Below are positions 1 through 9,540 of a stretch of 64,000 nucleotides of DNA, piece by piece; the first letter of the stretch is position 1, and each line of letters starts with the position of its first letter. The notes below the pieces were generated by a model. It saw only the letters and a program-made list of their open reading frames with translations. It searched no databases and was not told the origin of the DNA. This stretch comes from Thermodesulforhabdus norvegica (GTDB lineage: Bacteria; Desulfobacterota; Syntrophobacteria; Syntrophobacterales; Thermodesulforhabdaceae): NCBI RefSeq assembly GCF_900114975.1, contig NZ_FOUU01000009.1:39931-103930 (forward strand), in the 5' to 3' direction. A program made the position numbers and the translations under genes.

Positions 1-3000
1 ACCGGGTCCGGCAAGACCTTCGCCTACTTCATCCCCATCGTGGACACGGTCGTCCGTCAGGCCGACATGCCCGGCCCGGTCGCCATCATCGTCTACCCCA
101 TGAACGCGCTGGTCAACTCCCAGCTTCAGGCGCTAAAGGACCTGCAGCAGCGCTACGAGTCCCGCACCGGCCGCTCCTTCCCCGTCCGCTTCGCTCGCTA
201 CACAGGGGAAACCCCGGAGCAAGAACGGGAGGCCATCCGGCGGCAGCCGCCCCACATCCTGTTGACCAACTACGTCATGGCCGAACTGATGCTCGTTCGG
301 CCGGAAGATCGTCCCCTGATTGAACCGCGGCCGGACGTGCCCCTCTTTCTGGTCTTTGATGAGCTACACACCTACCGGGGCCGTCAGGGCGCGGACGTGG
401 CCATGCTCGTGCGCCGTCTGAAGGCCCGGCTGGAGCGGCGGCGCGTCGTGCACATCGGCACCAGCGCCACCCTGGTCGCCCACCCTGACGCCACGCCGGA
501 AGAACGCCGCCAGGTGGTGGCCGAGTTCGTGGGCCGCTTTTTCGGCATCTCCATGGAGCCCGACCAGGTCATTGAGGAAACGCTGGAACCGGCAACTGAA
601 GGCGGTCCTCCCTCTATAGCCGAACTCCGCGCGGCCCTCAACGGGCCTTTGCCGGAACAGCCCGACCTGGAGACCTTGCGGCGTCACCCCCTGGCCCGCT
701 GGCTGGAATACGCCCTGGGCATTGAGCCGGAGGGAGAAGGGCGTTACCGCCGCCGCGCCCCGCGGGCCCTTTCCGAAGTGGCGGGGGAACCCGCGAGCCA
801 GATCTGCCTTCCGGAGGACCAATGCCGCCGCGCCCTGGAAGCCTTCCTCAACCTCGCGGCTGCCCTCAACCAGGAACTAACCCGCCAGGGGCAGGAGCCC
901 TTCTTCGCCTTCAAACTCCACCAGTTTATCTCCCAGGGCCGGGCGGTCTACGCTACCCTGGAGCCTCCTGAAAGGCGGGCGTTCTCGGCCGAAGGCCAGG
1001 TCGCCGCGGAGCGTCCCCTTTACCCGTTGCGCTTCTGCCGCATCTGCGGTCAGGAGTACTACTGGGTGCTGCGAGACAACATGCAAGGCCGGTTCCTCCC
1101 CCATCCGACCGGCGGGGACGTGGAAGAAGGCCTGCAGCCGGGGTACCTTACCTTTTTCGAAGAGTGGGACGAGAGCCAGATTCCCGAAGAGTGGCTTGAC
1201 GCCCGGGGCCGGGTCAGCGCCACCTGGCGGGGCCGCGTTCCTCAACGGGTCTGGGTGCAGCCGGATGGCACCATCGCCCCTGACGCGGTGGAAGGCGCGG
1301 CTCCGGTCTGGTGGCAACCCCGCAAGTTCTGGTTGTGCTTGCGCTGCGGCGAGTACTACACGGAACGGGAGGCCGAGTTCACCAAGCTCTCCCCTCTCTC
1401 CAGCGAAGGCCGATCCTCGGCCACCACGGTGCTGGCGACGGCGGCTCTGAGCCATGCGACCGCAAGCCAGGTGGTGCGCGACAAGCTTCTCACCTTCACC
1501 GACAGCCGTCAGGACGCCTCCCTCCAGGCGGGCCACTTCAACGACTTCGTCCACATGGCCGTGCTGCGGGCAGGCCTCTACCGGGCCCTGCAGGCGAACA
1601 GGGAACTGCGCTTCCACAACGTTGCCGAGGAAACGGTCAACCACATGGGCCTGGAAATCCAGGACATTGCCCGGGAACGGTTCCTGGATCCGACCTCCAA
1701 AGTGGCCCGGGAAGTGTGGGAAACGTTCCGCGACCTCACCGAGTACCGGCTTTACATGGACCTGCGCCGCGGGTGGCGGGTCCTGCAGCCCAACCTGGAG
1801 GATGTGGGCCTCCTGCGCATTGCGTACGATGGGCTCGACGAACTGTGCGGGCAGGACCACCTCTGGCAGGAGGTGCCCGTTCTCTCAGAGGCTTCTCCGG
1901 ACGACCGTCTCCGGATTACGAGAGCCTTCCTCGACTACATCCGCAAGCGCCTGGCCATCGACGTGCGCACGCTGGAAGCCGAGTTCCTGCGGCGGCTGGC
2001 GCGCCGCGCCCAGCAGTACCTCAACGAGTTCTGGGGCCTGGACCCGGACACGGAGTACCTGCGCGAGGCCGCGGTGTGCGTTCGCCCCACAGACCAGGCC
2101 GGCTCCAAACCACGAGACGGGTACATTTACAGCATGACTGCGCGGTCACCCGTCGGGCGCTTCTTGCAGAACGAACTGACGCCCGAGGACTTCGACGCCT
2201 TCATGGCCGCTTTCCTGGACATCCTCGTCCGACACGGCTTCCTCAGGCGCGCGGTCGGCGATGACGGCTGGGAACGCTACCGGCTGGACGCGGCGCGCAT
2301 GGTGTGGCAGCTTGGCGACGGCACATCCCCGCCACCGGACCCGGTGTACAGCCGCCGGGGCCGGGAGCTGTCCGCGCCGGCGAACCCCTTCTTCCAGCGC
2401 TTCTACAGCACCGCCGGGCCCGAACTGCGCACCCTGGAAGCCCGCGAGCACACGGCGCAGGTGGTCACCCCTGGCGAGCGAGAACGCCGTGAGCGCCGCT
2501 TCCGCTGGCTGCCCGAAGACCAAACAAACCCCGAACTGGGCCGGCGCCTGCCCTACCTCGTGTGCTCGCCGACCATGGAACTGGGCATCGACATCGCGGA
2601 CCTGGACACGGTGCACATGCGCAATGTGCCGCCCACTCCGGCCAACTACGCCCAGCGCAGTGGCCGTGCAGGACGGCAAGGGCAGCCTGGGCTGATTTTC
2701 ACCTACTGCGTGGCCGGCAGCAGCCACGACCAGTATTTCTTCCACCAGCGGGCTGAAATGGTCGCGGGCGCCGTGCGCGCGCCGCGACTGGACCTGACCA
2801 ACGAAACCTTGATTCGAGCCCACGCTCAGGCCGAATGGCTGGCGGAGGTAGGCTTACCCCTCCGCCAGTCCATCGAAGAGGTCGTGGACACCGAGACCTA
2901 CCCGGACCTGACGTTGCGGCTCCACGCCAAACACAGCCTTCACCTGGGGAAAGAGCGCTGCGGCCGCCTGCGCGATCGCCTGGAGCGTATCCTCTCCCCG

Positions 3001-4746
3001 GACCGGGACCTCCTTGTGCAGTCCGGATGGTTCGACGACCAGTGGCTGGGCAGGGTGCTGGACGAGGCGCCGGAACACTTCGACCAGGCCTTCGACCGCT
3101 GGCGGGAGCTCTTCCGCATTGCCACGCAGGAACTGGAGCACGCCCAGCAGGAGATGTACAGGGCGCGGACCAAAGAAGCCCAGGACGAAGCCCGCCGCCG
3201 ACAAACGGAAGCCCTGCGCCAGCGGAACCTCCTGCTGCAGATTGACGTGGCCCGGGAGGAAAGCGATTTCTACCCCTACCGTTACCTCGCCTCCGAAGGG
3301 TTCCTGCCCGGGTACAACTTCCCGGCGCTGCCGGTGCGCGCGTGGGTGCCACGCGGGGAAGGCGAATTCATCTCCCGCCCGCGGCACCTGGCTATTCGGG
3401 AGTTTGCGCCCCACAACATCGTCTACCACGAGGGGGCCAAGTGGCAGGTACGGGCCTTCATGCCCCCACCCGGCGGCCTGGAAGAGCGCCGGCGGATGAT
3501 CCGGCTGTGCTTCACCTGTGGGGCGTTCGCCGAAACGGGCATGGAGCGATGCCCCCTCTGCAACACCCTCTTCGAGGGCGTTAACAGCGAAGCGATGCTC
3601 CTCCTCGACCTCCCCAACGTCCGGCTGGTCCGACGGGAACGCATTACCTGCAACGAGGAAGAGCGGGTGCGCATGGGTTACGACCTCGTTGTGACCTATC
3701 AGTTTGCCCGATCTGGGGTTGGACCCCGCACGCTGGAGGCGGATGTTGTGGTGGGAGGCCAACCCCTCTTCCACCTGACCTATGCGCCTGCGGCGACCCT
3801 GCTTTACATCAACCGCGGCTGGCGAGGTCGGCCAGTGGGCTTCGTTGTTGACCTCGCCTCCGGAGACCTCCTCACCGACAACGAGGCCGAACGCGAAGCC
3901 CGCGCGCCGCGGCGAGGCGGTCCACCTTCTCAGAGTGCCAACCGGGAACGGCTGGCGCTTTCCACCTGGGAAACGCAGAACGTGCTCCTCGTGCGGCCGC
4001 ACGACCCCACCCTCTGGAAGGACCCGCGTGTGGAGGCCAGTCTTACCTACGCGCTGAAACGGGGTATCGAACAGGCTTACCAGCTCGAAGAACAGGAACT
4101 GGGCGTGGAGCGCGTGGGACAGGATGCACACCGGGCGATACTCTTTTACGAGGCGGCAGAGGGCGGCCTGGGCGTGTTGCGCCGTTTTGTCGAAGAGCGG
4201 AATGCCATGGCCCTGGTGGCGCAAGAAGCGCTGCAGATTTGCCACTTTGACTTACAGGGCAACGACCGGAAGCCCGAATGCCGGGAGGCCTGCTACGAGT
4301 GCCTTCTGAGCTACACCAACCAGCGTGAGGCGCTTCACCTCAACCGCCGGCTGGTGCGCGATCTGTTCACCCACCTCCTGAATGCCGAAATCCGCCCCCG
4401 CACCGGGAATGTCAGCTGGGAGGACCACCTGGCCTACCTGCAAAGCTGCACCCAGTCCGAGTTCGAACGCGCCTTTCTCAACTTCCTCGCCGAGCACGGG
4501 TACCGTCTTCCCGACGACGCACAGAAGTCCTTCCAGGACCCCCGCTGCATTGCCGATTTCTTCTACCAGCCGAATGTGGTGGTGTTCTGCGACGGCCCAC
4601 CCCACGACTCGGGGTACCAGCGTCGCGTCGACGAGACCACCCGCAAGGCCCTTGTGGCACGTGGGTACCGGGTCATCGTCATCCGCTGGGGCGAGGACCT
4701 GGCCGCTCAGGTGGGGCAATACCCGGATGTGTTCGCCTCGGGTTAA
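1..4746 (+). CDS. DEAD/DEAH-type helicase with DUF1998 and C-terminal nuclease-like domain (5' end outside window)
   Basis: The frame is open from base 1, where Walker A (TGSGKT) is already being read, so the true start lies upstream. Superfamily 2 helicase motifs follow in order: a DEAH-box variant DELH near base 358, GTSATL near 457, and the motif V/VI stretch TMELGIDIADLD...QRSGRAGRQG near 2570-2690. Two CxxC pairs sit near 1033-1350. A DUF1998/MZB cysteine cluster (CREACYECLLSY) lies near 4282. The last ~100 residues (ADFFY...VVVFCDG...H, from about 4450) resemble Vsr/DUF559-like PD-(D/E)xK nucleases. Helicases of the MrfA/Lhr/DrmA type carrying DUF1998 act in DNA repair or phage defence; the fused nuclease and the HsdR and toxin-antitoxin neighbours favour defence, by inference. 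Strongly GC-rich compared with the genes after 9 kb. Confidence 0.85.
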   Translation, partial: TGSGKTFAYFIPIVDTVVRQADMPGPVAIIVYPMNALVNSQLQALKDLQQRYESRTGRSFPVRFARYTGETPEQEREAIRRQPPHILLTNYVMAELMLVRPEDRPLIEPRPDVPLFLVFDELHTYRGRQGADVAMLVRRLKARLERRRVVHIGTSATLVAHPDATPEERRQVVAEFVGRFFGISMEPDQVIEETLEPATEGGPPSIAELRAALNGPLPEQPDLETLRRHPLARWLEYALGIEPEGEGRYRRRAPRALSEVAGEPASQICLPEDQCRRALEAFLNLAAALNQELTRQGQEPFFAFKLHQFISQGRAVYATLEPPERRAFSAEGQVAAERPLYPLRFCRICGQEYYWVLRDNMQGRFLPHPTGGDVEEGLQPGYLTFFEEWDESQIPEEWLDARGRVSATWRGRVPQRVWVQPDGTIAPDAVEGAAPVWWQPRKFWLCLRCGEYYTEREAEFTKLSPLSSEGRSSATTVLATAALSHATASQVVRDKLLTFTDSRQDASLQAGHFNDFVHMAVLRAGLYRALQANRELRFHNVAEETVNHMGLEIQDIARERFLDPTSKVAREVWETFRDLTEYRLYMDLRRGWRVLQPNLEDVGLLRIAYDGLDELCGQDHLWQEVPVLSEASPDDRLRITRAFLDYIRKRLAIDVRTLEAEFLRRLARRAQQYLNEFWGLDPDTEYLREAAVCVRPTDQAGSKPRDGYIYSMTARSPVGRFLQNELTPEDFDAFMAAFLDILVRHGFLRRAVGDDGWERYRLDAARMVWQLGDGTSPPPDPVYSRRGRELSAPANPFFQRFYSTAGPELRTLEAREHTAQVVTPGERERRERRFRWLPEDQTNPELGRRLPYLVCSPTMELGIDIADLDTVHMRNVPPTPANYAQRSGRAGRQGQPGLIFTYCVAGSSHDQYFFHQRAEMVAGAVRAPRLDLTNETLIRAHAQAEWLAEVGLPLRQSIEEVVDTETYPDLTLRLHAKHSLHLGKERCGRLRDRLERILSPDRDLLVQSGWFDDQWLGRVLDEAPEHFDQAFDRWRELFRIATQELEHAQQEMYRARTKEAQDEARRRQTEALRQRNLLLQIDVAREESDFYPYRYLASEGFLPGYNFPALPVRAWVPRGEGEFISRPRHLAIREFAPHNIVYHEGAKWQVRAFMPPPGGLEERRRMIRLCFTCGAFAETGMERCPLCNTLFEGVNSEAMLLLDLPNVRLVRRERITCNEEERVRMGYDLVVTYQFARSGVGPRTLEADVVVGGQPLFHLTYAPAATLLYINRGWRGRPVGFVVDLASGDLLTDNEAEREARAPRRGGPPSQSANRERLALSTWETQNVLLVRPHDPTLWKDPRVEASLTYALKRGIEQAYQLEEQELGVERVGQDAHRAILFYEAAEGGLGVLRRFVEERNAMALVAQEALQICHFDLQGNDRKPECREACYECLLSYTNQREALHLNRRLVRDLFTHLLNAEIRPRTGNVSWEDHLAYLQSCTQSEFERAFLNFLAEHGYRLPDDAQKSFQDPRCIADFFYQPNVVVFCDGPPHDSGYQRRVDETTRKALVARGYRVIVIRWGEDLAAQVGQYPDVFASG

Positions 4747-4915
4747 AAGACGGAATCCCTTGTCGGAGGCGTGGGGGTGTCCTCCCACTCTCCCTTTCCG
4801 CCAAATGCGGCCTTGCATCACGAGTGAGGTGAGCCCATCTTTCTTGCCCCCCATCAAGAGAAATCCTATAATCAGATTGAGTGATGAACCAATTGATTAA
4901 TCCCAGAGGCGAACG

Positions 4916-5227
4916 ATGGAACGTGTGGTTAGCGCCACCGAGGCCCGCATCCGCTTCGGCGAACTGATGCGCCGGGCAGTGGAAAACCGGGAAACCTTTA
5001 TCGTCGAGCGGGGCGGCAAGCCCTATGTTGTTGTGCTCTCCGTGGAAGCGTACGAGCGGCTACGAAAGGGACAGCCCCAAGCAACCTGGCAGGAAACGCT
5101 GGAGCAAATTCTTCAGTTGGGAGCCCGGATTAAGGCCCGTAGAGGGGGAAGTCCGCTTCCACCGCCGGAGGAGGTCATCCGTCAGATGCGGGAGGAGCGA
5201 AGTGCTCAACTCACCGGTTTGCCTTGA
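4916..5227 (+). CDS. Phd/YefM-type antitoxin
   Basis: A 103-residue protein. Its first ~55 residues match the Phd/YefM fold: VSATEARIRFGELMRRA, then a beta hairpin (FIVERGGKPYVVVLS) and a short helix. This N-terminal part dimerises and binds the operator in known members, while the charged C-terminal tail normally wraps the toxin. The gene overlaps the following PIN-domain gene by 26 bases, the usual layout for a co-translated toxin-antitoxin pair. The A+T-rich stretch just upstream (about 4855-4900) is the probable autoregulated promoter region, although I do not see clear boxes. Family assignment is firm; the partner toxin is inferred from position. Confidence 0.85.
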   Translation: MERVVSATEARIRFGELMRRAVENRETFIVERGGKPYVVVLSVEAYERLRKGQPQATWQETLEQILQLGARIKARRGGSPLPPPEEVIRQMREERSAQLTGLP

Positions 5228-5648
5228 CGCCAGCTTCGTCCTGCGGTTGCTACAAAGCGGCACCCCCAACGCGACCGCTGTACAGTTGTGGAGGGAATGG
5301 CAGGAAACAGGGCGGTTGCTGATTGCACCCGCTCTTGTTTACTACGAAATCACCAACGCTGTTTATCGCTACGCAGTTCATGGTGAGTTATCTCCTCAAG
5401 AGGCCTCGGAGCTCCTGGATATGGCCCTGAACCTCGACATCGAGCTCTACGGCGACGGTGACCTGCACAAACAGGCTTTGGAAATTGCACGCCGTTTTTC
5501 CCTTTCCGCTGCCTACGACGCCCACTACCTGGCGCTGGCCGAGCGGCTGGGCGCCGAATTCTGGACTGCCGACCGACGCCTGGTTCGAGCCGTTCAAGAC
5601 GCGCTACCCTGGGTGAATCTGCTTGAGGAAACCGACCCGGAGCAATAG
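5202..5648 (+). CDS. vapC: PIN-domain toxin, VapC type
   Basis: A 148-residue PIN-domain ribonuclease. The GTG at 5202 was chosen because GGAGGAGC lies just before it and the protein then begins directly with the first PIN strand ([10 protein letters not shown]). All four acidic metal-binding residues can be placed: D9, E49 (YYEITNA), D106 (YDAHYLALA) and D124 (TADRRL). VapC toxins are Mg-dependent RNases that usually cut tRNA or rRNA; the target here is unknown. Together with the preceding Phd-type antitoxin it forms a complete, apparently intact module in a block that otherwise contains gene remnants, so it may help to stabilise that block. Confidence 0.88.
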   Translation: MLNSPVCLDASFVLRLLQSGTPNATAVQLWREWQETGRLLIAPALVYYEITNAVYRYAVHGELSPQEASELLDMALNLDIELYGDGDLHKQALEIARRFSLSAAYDAHYLALAERLGAEFWTADRRLVRAVQDALPWVNLLEETDPEQ

Positions 5649-6060
5649 CATAGACGCCTTCACTTTCCACCACCGCAGGTTGAGCGACTACCAGGCCCAC
5701 CTGTGCAGCTTCCTCAACATCGCTGGCAAGCGCGTCCGCGCCCTCGTGGATACGCAACGGCACCAGGGCAGGTGGTGGTCCCAACCCCTGTTGCAGCTCA
5801 ACTCGGCCTATCCCAAGACGGCCACTTTTTCGTACGAAGGAGCACATCATGGGAATCTTTGGGAAGCGCTTCGGAAAGTGTTCCGCATCGCCGCATTCTG
5901 CGTTGACGGCAGAGGTGGCGCGTCAGCAGTGTCAGCAGTTCTCTGCGTCATTTTTCTGAGTACCAGCAGTTTGGACAAACTTTGCGGGAACAGGCGCGGT
6001 TTTCATACCTCTTTCCGGCTGAGAAGGACAATAATCAATGGTGGGCCTGGTTGCCACGAT
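5649..6060. other. Decayed sequence between vapC and the hsdR remnant
   Basis: The plus frame stays open through this stretch but the translation does not look like a folded domain and matches nothing I recognise. It seems to be fused junction sequence on the 5' side of the truncated hsdR fragment rather than part of a gene. Confidence 0.4.
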
Positions 6061-6663
6061 ATGAAAGTGGACATTTTCGCGGCGGCCTGCCTGGAGAAGC
6101 CGGATATTTCCATCCTTTCAGGTGAGTTCCTCGTCGAAGTGCGTGCTCTGCCCCATAAGAACCTGGCCGTGAAGACGCTGAAAAGGCTCCTTCAGGACGA
6201 AATTCAGGTGCGCTTGCGCAAGAACGTTGTGCAATCCCGGGCGTTCTCGGAATTGCTCGAGCAGGCGTTGAACAAATATCACAATCGAGCCATCGAAGCG
6301 GCGCAGGTGATCGAAGAACTGATCGCCATTGCCAAGCAGATGCGCGAAGCCGCTCGGCGGGGCGAGGATCTAGGACTATCCGAAGACGAGGCGGCGTTCT
6401 ACGACGCACTGGCTTCCAACGAGAGTGCGGTGCAGGTCCTGGGGGATGAGACACTGAGGAAGATTGCCCAGGAGTTGGTGGAAAGGGTACGTGGAAGCGT
6501 CTCGGTGGATTGGAGCAAGCGGGAAAATACCCGTGCCCAGCTGCGGGTGCTGGTCAAGCGCATCCTGCGAAAATACGGCTATCCGCCCGATAAGCAGGAG
6601 CAGGCGACCGAACTGGTCTTGAAACAGACAGAGGTCTTGTGTGAAGAGTGGGTGATGTCCTGA
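6061..6663 (+). pseudogene. hsdR: C-terminal remnant of type I restriction enzyme HsdR
   Basis: About 200 residues that match the C-terminal helical region of HsdR subunits: [55 protein letters not shown], then [19 protein letters not shown] and a closing VLCEEWV. A complete HsdR is about 1000 residues and carries an N-terminal PD-(D/E)xK nuclease and two RecA-like motor domains; none of these occurs upstream. Homology begins abruptly around base 6095. The ATG at 6061 is only the first convenient start. No hsdM or hsdS is present. The fragment is therefore almost certainly non-functional as a restriction enzyme and marks a former type I system at this site. Confidence 0.85.
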
Positions 6664-6773
6664 GGACCGCTGGCCGTCGGCTTTTGTTCTCCCTTATGCA
6701 GTCTTTTTCTGAATCTTAACTATCCCGTGCTCGCGATGCCCGATCTTACCTGTCTTAATGGCTCGTTCAATAT

Positions 6774-7028
6774 TCAAATAAAGCACACGCAAAAGGGTTC
6801 GACGACAGCATAACGAAGGAGTTCATCCTTAGTCATGTGTTCGAAATCACGCCTGAAGTCATGAAGGAGCCATCGTACCCGTTTTGGATTTTGCTGTGCC
6901 GTCATTACCACGGCCAACAAACTCCGGTTATCATCGATGAGCATTTCATAAAAATTCTTTATCACAAATCGGCAACCCTGCCCTTTCGTCTCTGGAGTCA
7001 CCGGAGTGTTCATCGATGGGCCTTCCAT
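6774..7028 (-). CDS. Small hypothetical protein
   Basis: An 84-residue frame with ordinary codon use, preceded by a good ribosome binding site (GGGGGAG, about 9 bases before the ATG at 7028). The protein is mixed charged and hydrophobic with no signal peptide, membrane segment or motif I recognise. A second start at the internal ATG (residue 6) is possible. It lies in a degenerate region between the hsdR remnant and the dimer-glycosylase gene, and may itself be a leftover piece of a longer gene. Confidence 0.4.
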   Translation of the reverse strand: MEGPSMNTPVTPETKGQGCRFVIKNFYEMLIDDNRSLLAVVMTAQQNPKRVRWLLHDFRRDFEHMTKDELLRYAVVEPFCVCFI

Positions 7029-7327
7029 AGGACTATCTCCCCCCTCATCTCACCAAGACGGGCTAATTTCTTGCGGACAGGTGAAACCTTCGTCGGTCAT
7101 GTAGCTATTAGTTGCGACAAACTGCTCGTCCCTCTTTTCCAGATCGAAAGACCATAAGACAAGAAGCGTAACGGATCATTCGCTTTCAACACATTTCTCC
7201 ATTTTAAGAGGCTGTTTCCGTTCTGGCTAAGCCCTGTTCCCATGGATTATTTTATTGCTGGAACCAAAGGGTTAGAGTTATTCTGACACGGCATAAACCC
7301 GGGATTTTTGACGGCGAGGAATGGACG
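7029..7327. other. Intergenic stretch without a clear gene
   Basis: Short minus-strand frames with protein-like composition occur around 7070-7160 but each is broken by stops and none has a convincing start. The region may hold relics of small genes. I see no repeat or terminator. Confidence 0.3.
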
Positions 7328-7759
7328 ATGAGGCTCTGGTCACTGCATCCGAAGTACCTGGACGCCAGGGGATTGGTGGCCCTGTGGCGTGAAGGGTTGC
7401 TTGCCAGGGCGGTGCTGGAAGGGAAGACACGGGGTTACCGATCGCACCCTCAGCTCCGGCGCTTTCGGGAGCACAAAGACCCGATTGCTGCAATCAATGC
7501 GTATCTCCATGCGGTACTCGAGGAGGCTCGGCGCCGCGGTTATCGTTTCGACGAAACCAGGCTTGGAGCTGTCGTTGAAGTCAGCCCAATAGAAGTTTCC
7601 GTAGGGCAGCTTCGTTATGAGTGGAGACATCTTCTTTACAAGTTGAAAAGACGGGATCCGGAGGGTTTCCGAAACCTTTGCAGGATTGAAAATCCCGATC
7701 CACACCCGTTGATGAGGGTCGTTCCGGGAGACGTGGAAACCTGGGAGGTGGTAAAATGA
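7328..7759 (+). CDS. Pyrimidine dimer DNA glycosylase-like protein
   Basis: A 143-residue protein beginning MRLWSLHPKYLDARGLVALW, the hallmark N-terminus of the bacterial family related to T4 endonuclease V (Pyr_excise). The viral enzyme removes UV-induced pyrimidine dimers and cuts the backbone at the resulting site. A glutamate at position 22 sits close to where the catalytic glutamate of T4 endonuclease V is found, but residue 2 is Arg rather than the Thr whose amino group acts in the phage enzyme, so activity is unproven. The gene overlaps the next by four bases (ATGA), which indicates translational coupling. The start follows GAGGAATGGACG. Confidence 0.75.
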   Translation: MRLWSLHPKYLDARGLVALWREGLLARAVLEGKTRGYRSHPQLRRFREHKDPIAAINAYLHAVLEEARRRGYRFDETRLGAVVEVSPIEVSVGQLRYEWRHLLYKLKRRDPEGFRNLCRIENPDPHPLMRVVPGDVETWEVVK

Positions 7760-8808
7760 GTTTCCGCTTCTGGAAAAGGGTCCGAATCGCTCCGGGCGTG
7801 ACCCTGAATCTCAGCAAGTCGGGCGCATCCGTGTCCTTCGGGCCACGCGGGGCGAAGTTCACCATCGGTCCGAGGGGTAAGCGGGCCACGGTAGGCATCC
7901 CGGGAACGGGCATCTTCTACACTACCACGCTTTCGGGCAGGAAGTCCGGTGCCGGGAGGAGCGGAGCTCACTCTACCCCGACCGCCCCAACGGTCCCGCC
8001 CGAAGACCGGCTGACGCTGGGTTTCTTGAAGAGGCTTATCACTCCGGACGACGAGGAAGCGCTGGTGGACGGCTGCCGGGAACTGATCCGCGGCAACGAA
8101 GATAAGGCCCTGGAACACTTCGAAAGGGCCCTTCACCTGGCCGACTGTGCGTGTCTCGCCGGTTTCCTGGCCCTGAAGAAAGGCCGTTTGCAGAAAGCTG
8201 CCGATTACTTGACCATGGCCGCAGAGAAGCACGACCGGCTGGGACGTCACCTCTCCAGGTACGGGATCTCCGCAGTCACCAGCTTTCCCATTACCGACGA
8301 AGTAACCGTTCATGTAAGACCAGATCTCAGGGGGGTATTGCTGGGCCTGGTGGAGGTTTACCAGCGTCAGGAACGCTGGAAAGACGCAATCGTCTGCCTG
8401 GAAAGACTCAGAGAGCTCGAACCGGACGACGTGGTGGTGAGGCTTTCTCTGGCGGAGCTCCTACTTGCCGCCCATCCGGGGGATAAAGACGCCTGTCGCA
8501 GGGTGGTGAGCCTGGCCGAAGGCATCGGGAACGACACGCCGGTTCATACCGCGTTGCTCCTGTATAAGGCCAGGGCTTTGCGCGGGCTCGGACTCCTGAC
8601 CGCGGCCCTTGAAACCCTGACGGCCGCCTTACGCCGGAAGAAAGGCAGGTCTGAGGAATTGCTTCGGGCACTTCGGTACGAACGGGCTCTGGTCTACGAG
8701 GAACTCGGCCGGCTTCGGCGGGCACGTAGCGAACTCGAAAAGCTCTACGCCGAAGACCCCGATTACGAGGACGTGGCAGCCCGGTTGGGATTTTTCGTCA
8801 AAACGTAA
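7756..8808 (+). CDS. DUF4236 domain plus TPR repeats
   Basis: 350 residues. The first ~60 residues (FRFWKRVRIAPGVTLNLSKS, then GPRGAKFTIGPRGKRATVGIPGTG) are a textbook DUF4236 domain, a small beta-rich module of unknown function common near bacterial N-termini. After a linker, residues ~105-345 form helical pairs typical of tetratricopeptide repeats, for example AALETLTAALRRKKGRSEEL and ALVYEELGRLRRARSELEKL. There is no signal peptide or membrane segment, so it is probably cytoplasmic and acts as a protein-binding scaffold. It overlaps the dimer-glycosylase-like gene by 4 bases and shares its GC-rich codon use. Function unknown. Confidence 0.8.
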   Translation: MSFRFWKRVRIAPGVTLNLSKSGASVSFGPRGAKFTIGPRGKRATVGIPGTGIFYTTTLSGRKSGAGRSGAHSTPTAPTVPPEDRLTLGFLKRLITPDDEEALVDGCRELIRGNEDKALEHFERALHLADCACLAGFLALKKGRLQKAADYLTMAAEKHDRLGRHLSRYGISAVTSFPITDEVTVHVRPDLRGVLLGLVEVYQRQERWKDAIVCLERLRELEPDDVVVRLSLAELLLAAHPGDKDACRRVVSLAEGIGNDTPVHTALLLYKARALRGLGLLTAALETLTAALRRKKGRSEELLRALRYERALVYEELGRLRRARSELEKLYAEDPDYEDVAARLGFFVKT

Positions 8809-8929
8809 TCAAATGATGATAAGCCGATAACACCAACGGACCAGGATGAACTTTTGCGGCTAAGATCACGCTGAGTCCCTGATTTATGATTGGTTCTCTA
8901 ACAAAGACGGATTTTAGCGGATCATAGAT

Positions 8930-9289
8930 TGGTGGAGGCGGCGGGAATCGAACCCGCGTCCGGAAGCCTTCAGCCTAAGCCTCTACATGCTTAGCCCGGG
9001 TATCTAAATTTCGCCCTCGGGACTCCACCCGAGCAGGATTCCCTTCGGGCTAGCCTGCCTGAATATTCGCCTTCCGGGATGCAGGCATTCCCGGAAAGCT
9101 ATCCCGCATACCCGACGCCTCTACCGGCTCAGCGGGAACTTGCCGGCGAGACGGCAGCCGGTCTTAGGCGGCTGCTGCGTAAGCGTAATCGTCTGCGGTT
9201 ATGTTTAACCCTGACCGTTTTTACGAGCCGTCAGGTCGCTCGGCATGCAGCTTAAGCCTCTTGACCCCCGTCGAACCCAGATCGCCCCC
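8930..9289 (-). ncRNA. ssrA: tmRNA (transfer-messenger RNA)
   Basis: One-piece tmRNA of about 360 nt. The 5' end GGGGGCG pairs over 7 bp with CGCCTCC before the encoded A-CCA 3' end at 8930, and contains the G3-U70 wobble that alanyl-tRNA synthetase recognises. The T arm (GGGTTCGATTCCC) is intact. The tag frame resumes at GCA near 9202 and reads ADDYAYAAAA before TAA near 9173, an expected hydrophobic proteolysis tag. It rescues stalled ribosomes with SmpB, whose gene is not in this window. Confidence 0.96.
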
Positions 9290-9324
9290 TTCCAGGACCA
9301 TCTATCAACCAACAAGGTATTTTA

Positions 9325-9353
9325 AATTTAAAAGGCTACTTACCCTTAGTCAA
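9325..9353 (-). promoter_or_regulatory. Candidate sigma-70 promoter for ssrA
   Basis: On the minus strand TTGACT (9353-9348) and TAAATT (9330-9325) are separated by 17 bases, with the mature tmRNA 5' end about 36 bases further on. That leaves a short 5' leader to be trimmed by RNase P. The -10 box is imperfect. Confidence 0.5.
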
Positions 9354-9540
9354 GCCTCCGTCTACTTCAATCGCTTTTCCTAATGATTTTTTTGTATTAT
9401 ACCACACCGATGGGTGTCCGTGACCATGGCATTTACGCGCCGATCTCAAAAAAGGTTCCTGTGTAATAAAAGCAAGAGATCGGCTGAATCGTAGAATGCA
9501 AGATCGCCGAAGTTTAAACGTTGCACAAGGGTTTTTCACA

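Noticed and set aside
1..6663. DISARM or Dpd defence cluster
   Set aside because: Only one helicase gene is present and it combines DUF1998 and nuclease; no methyltransferase, PLD protein or other cluster members are seen in the window.
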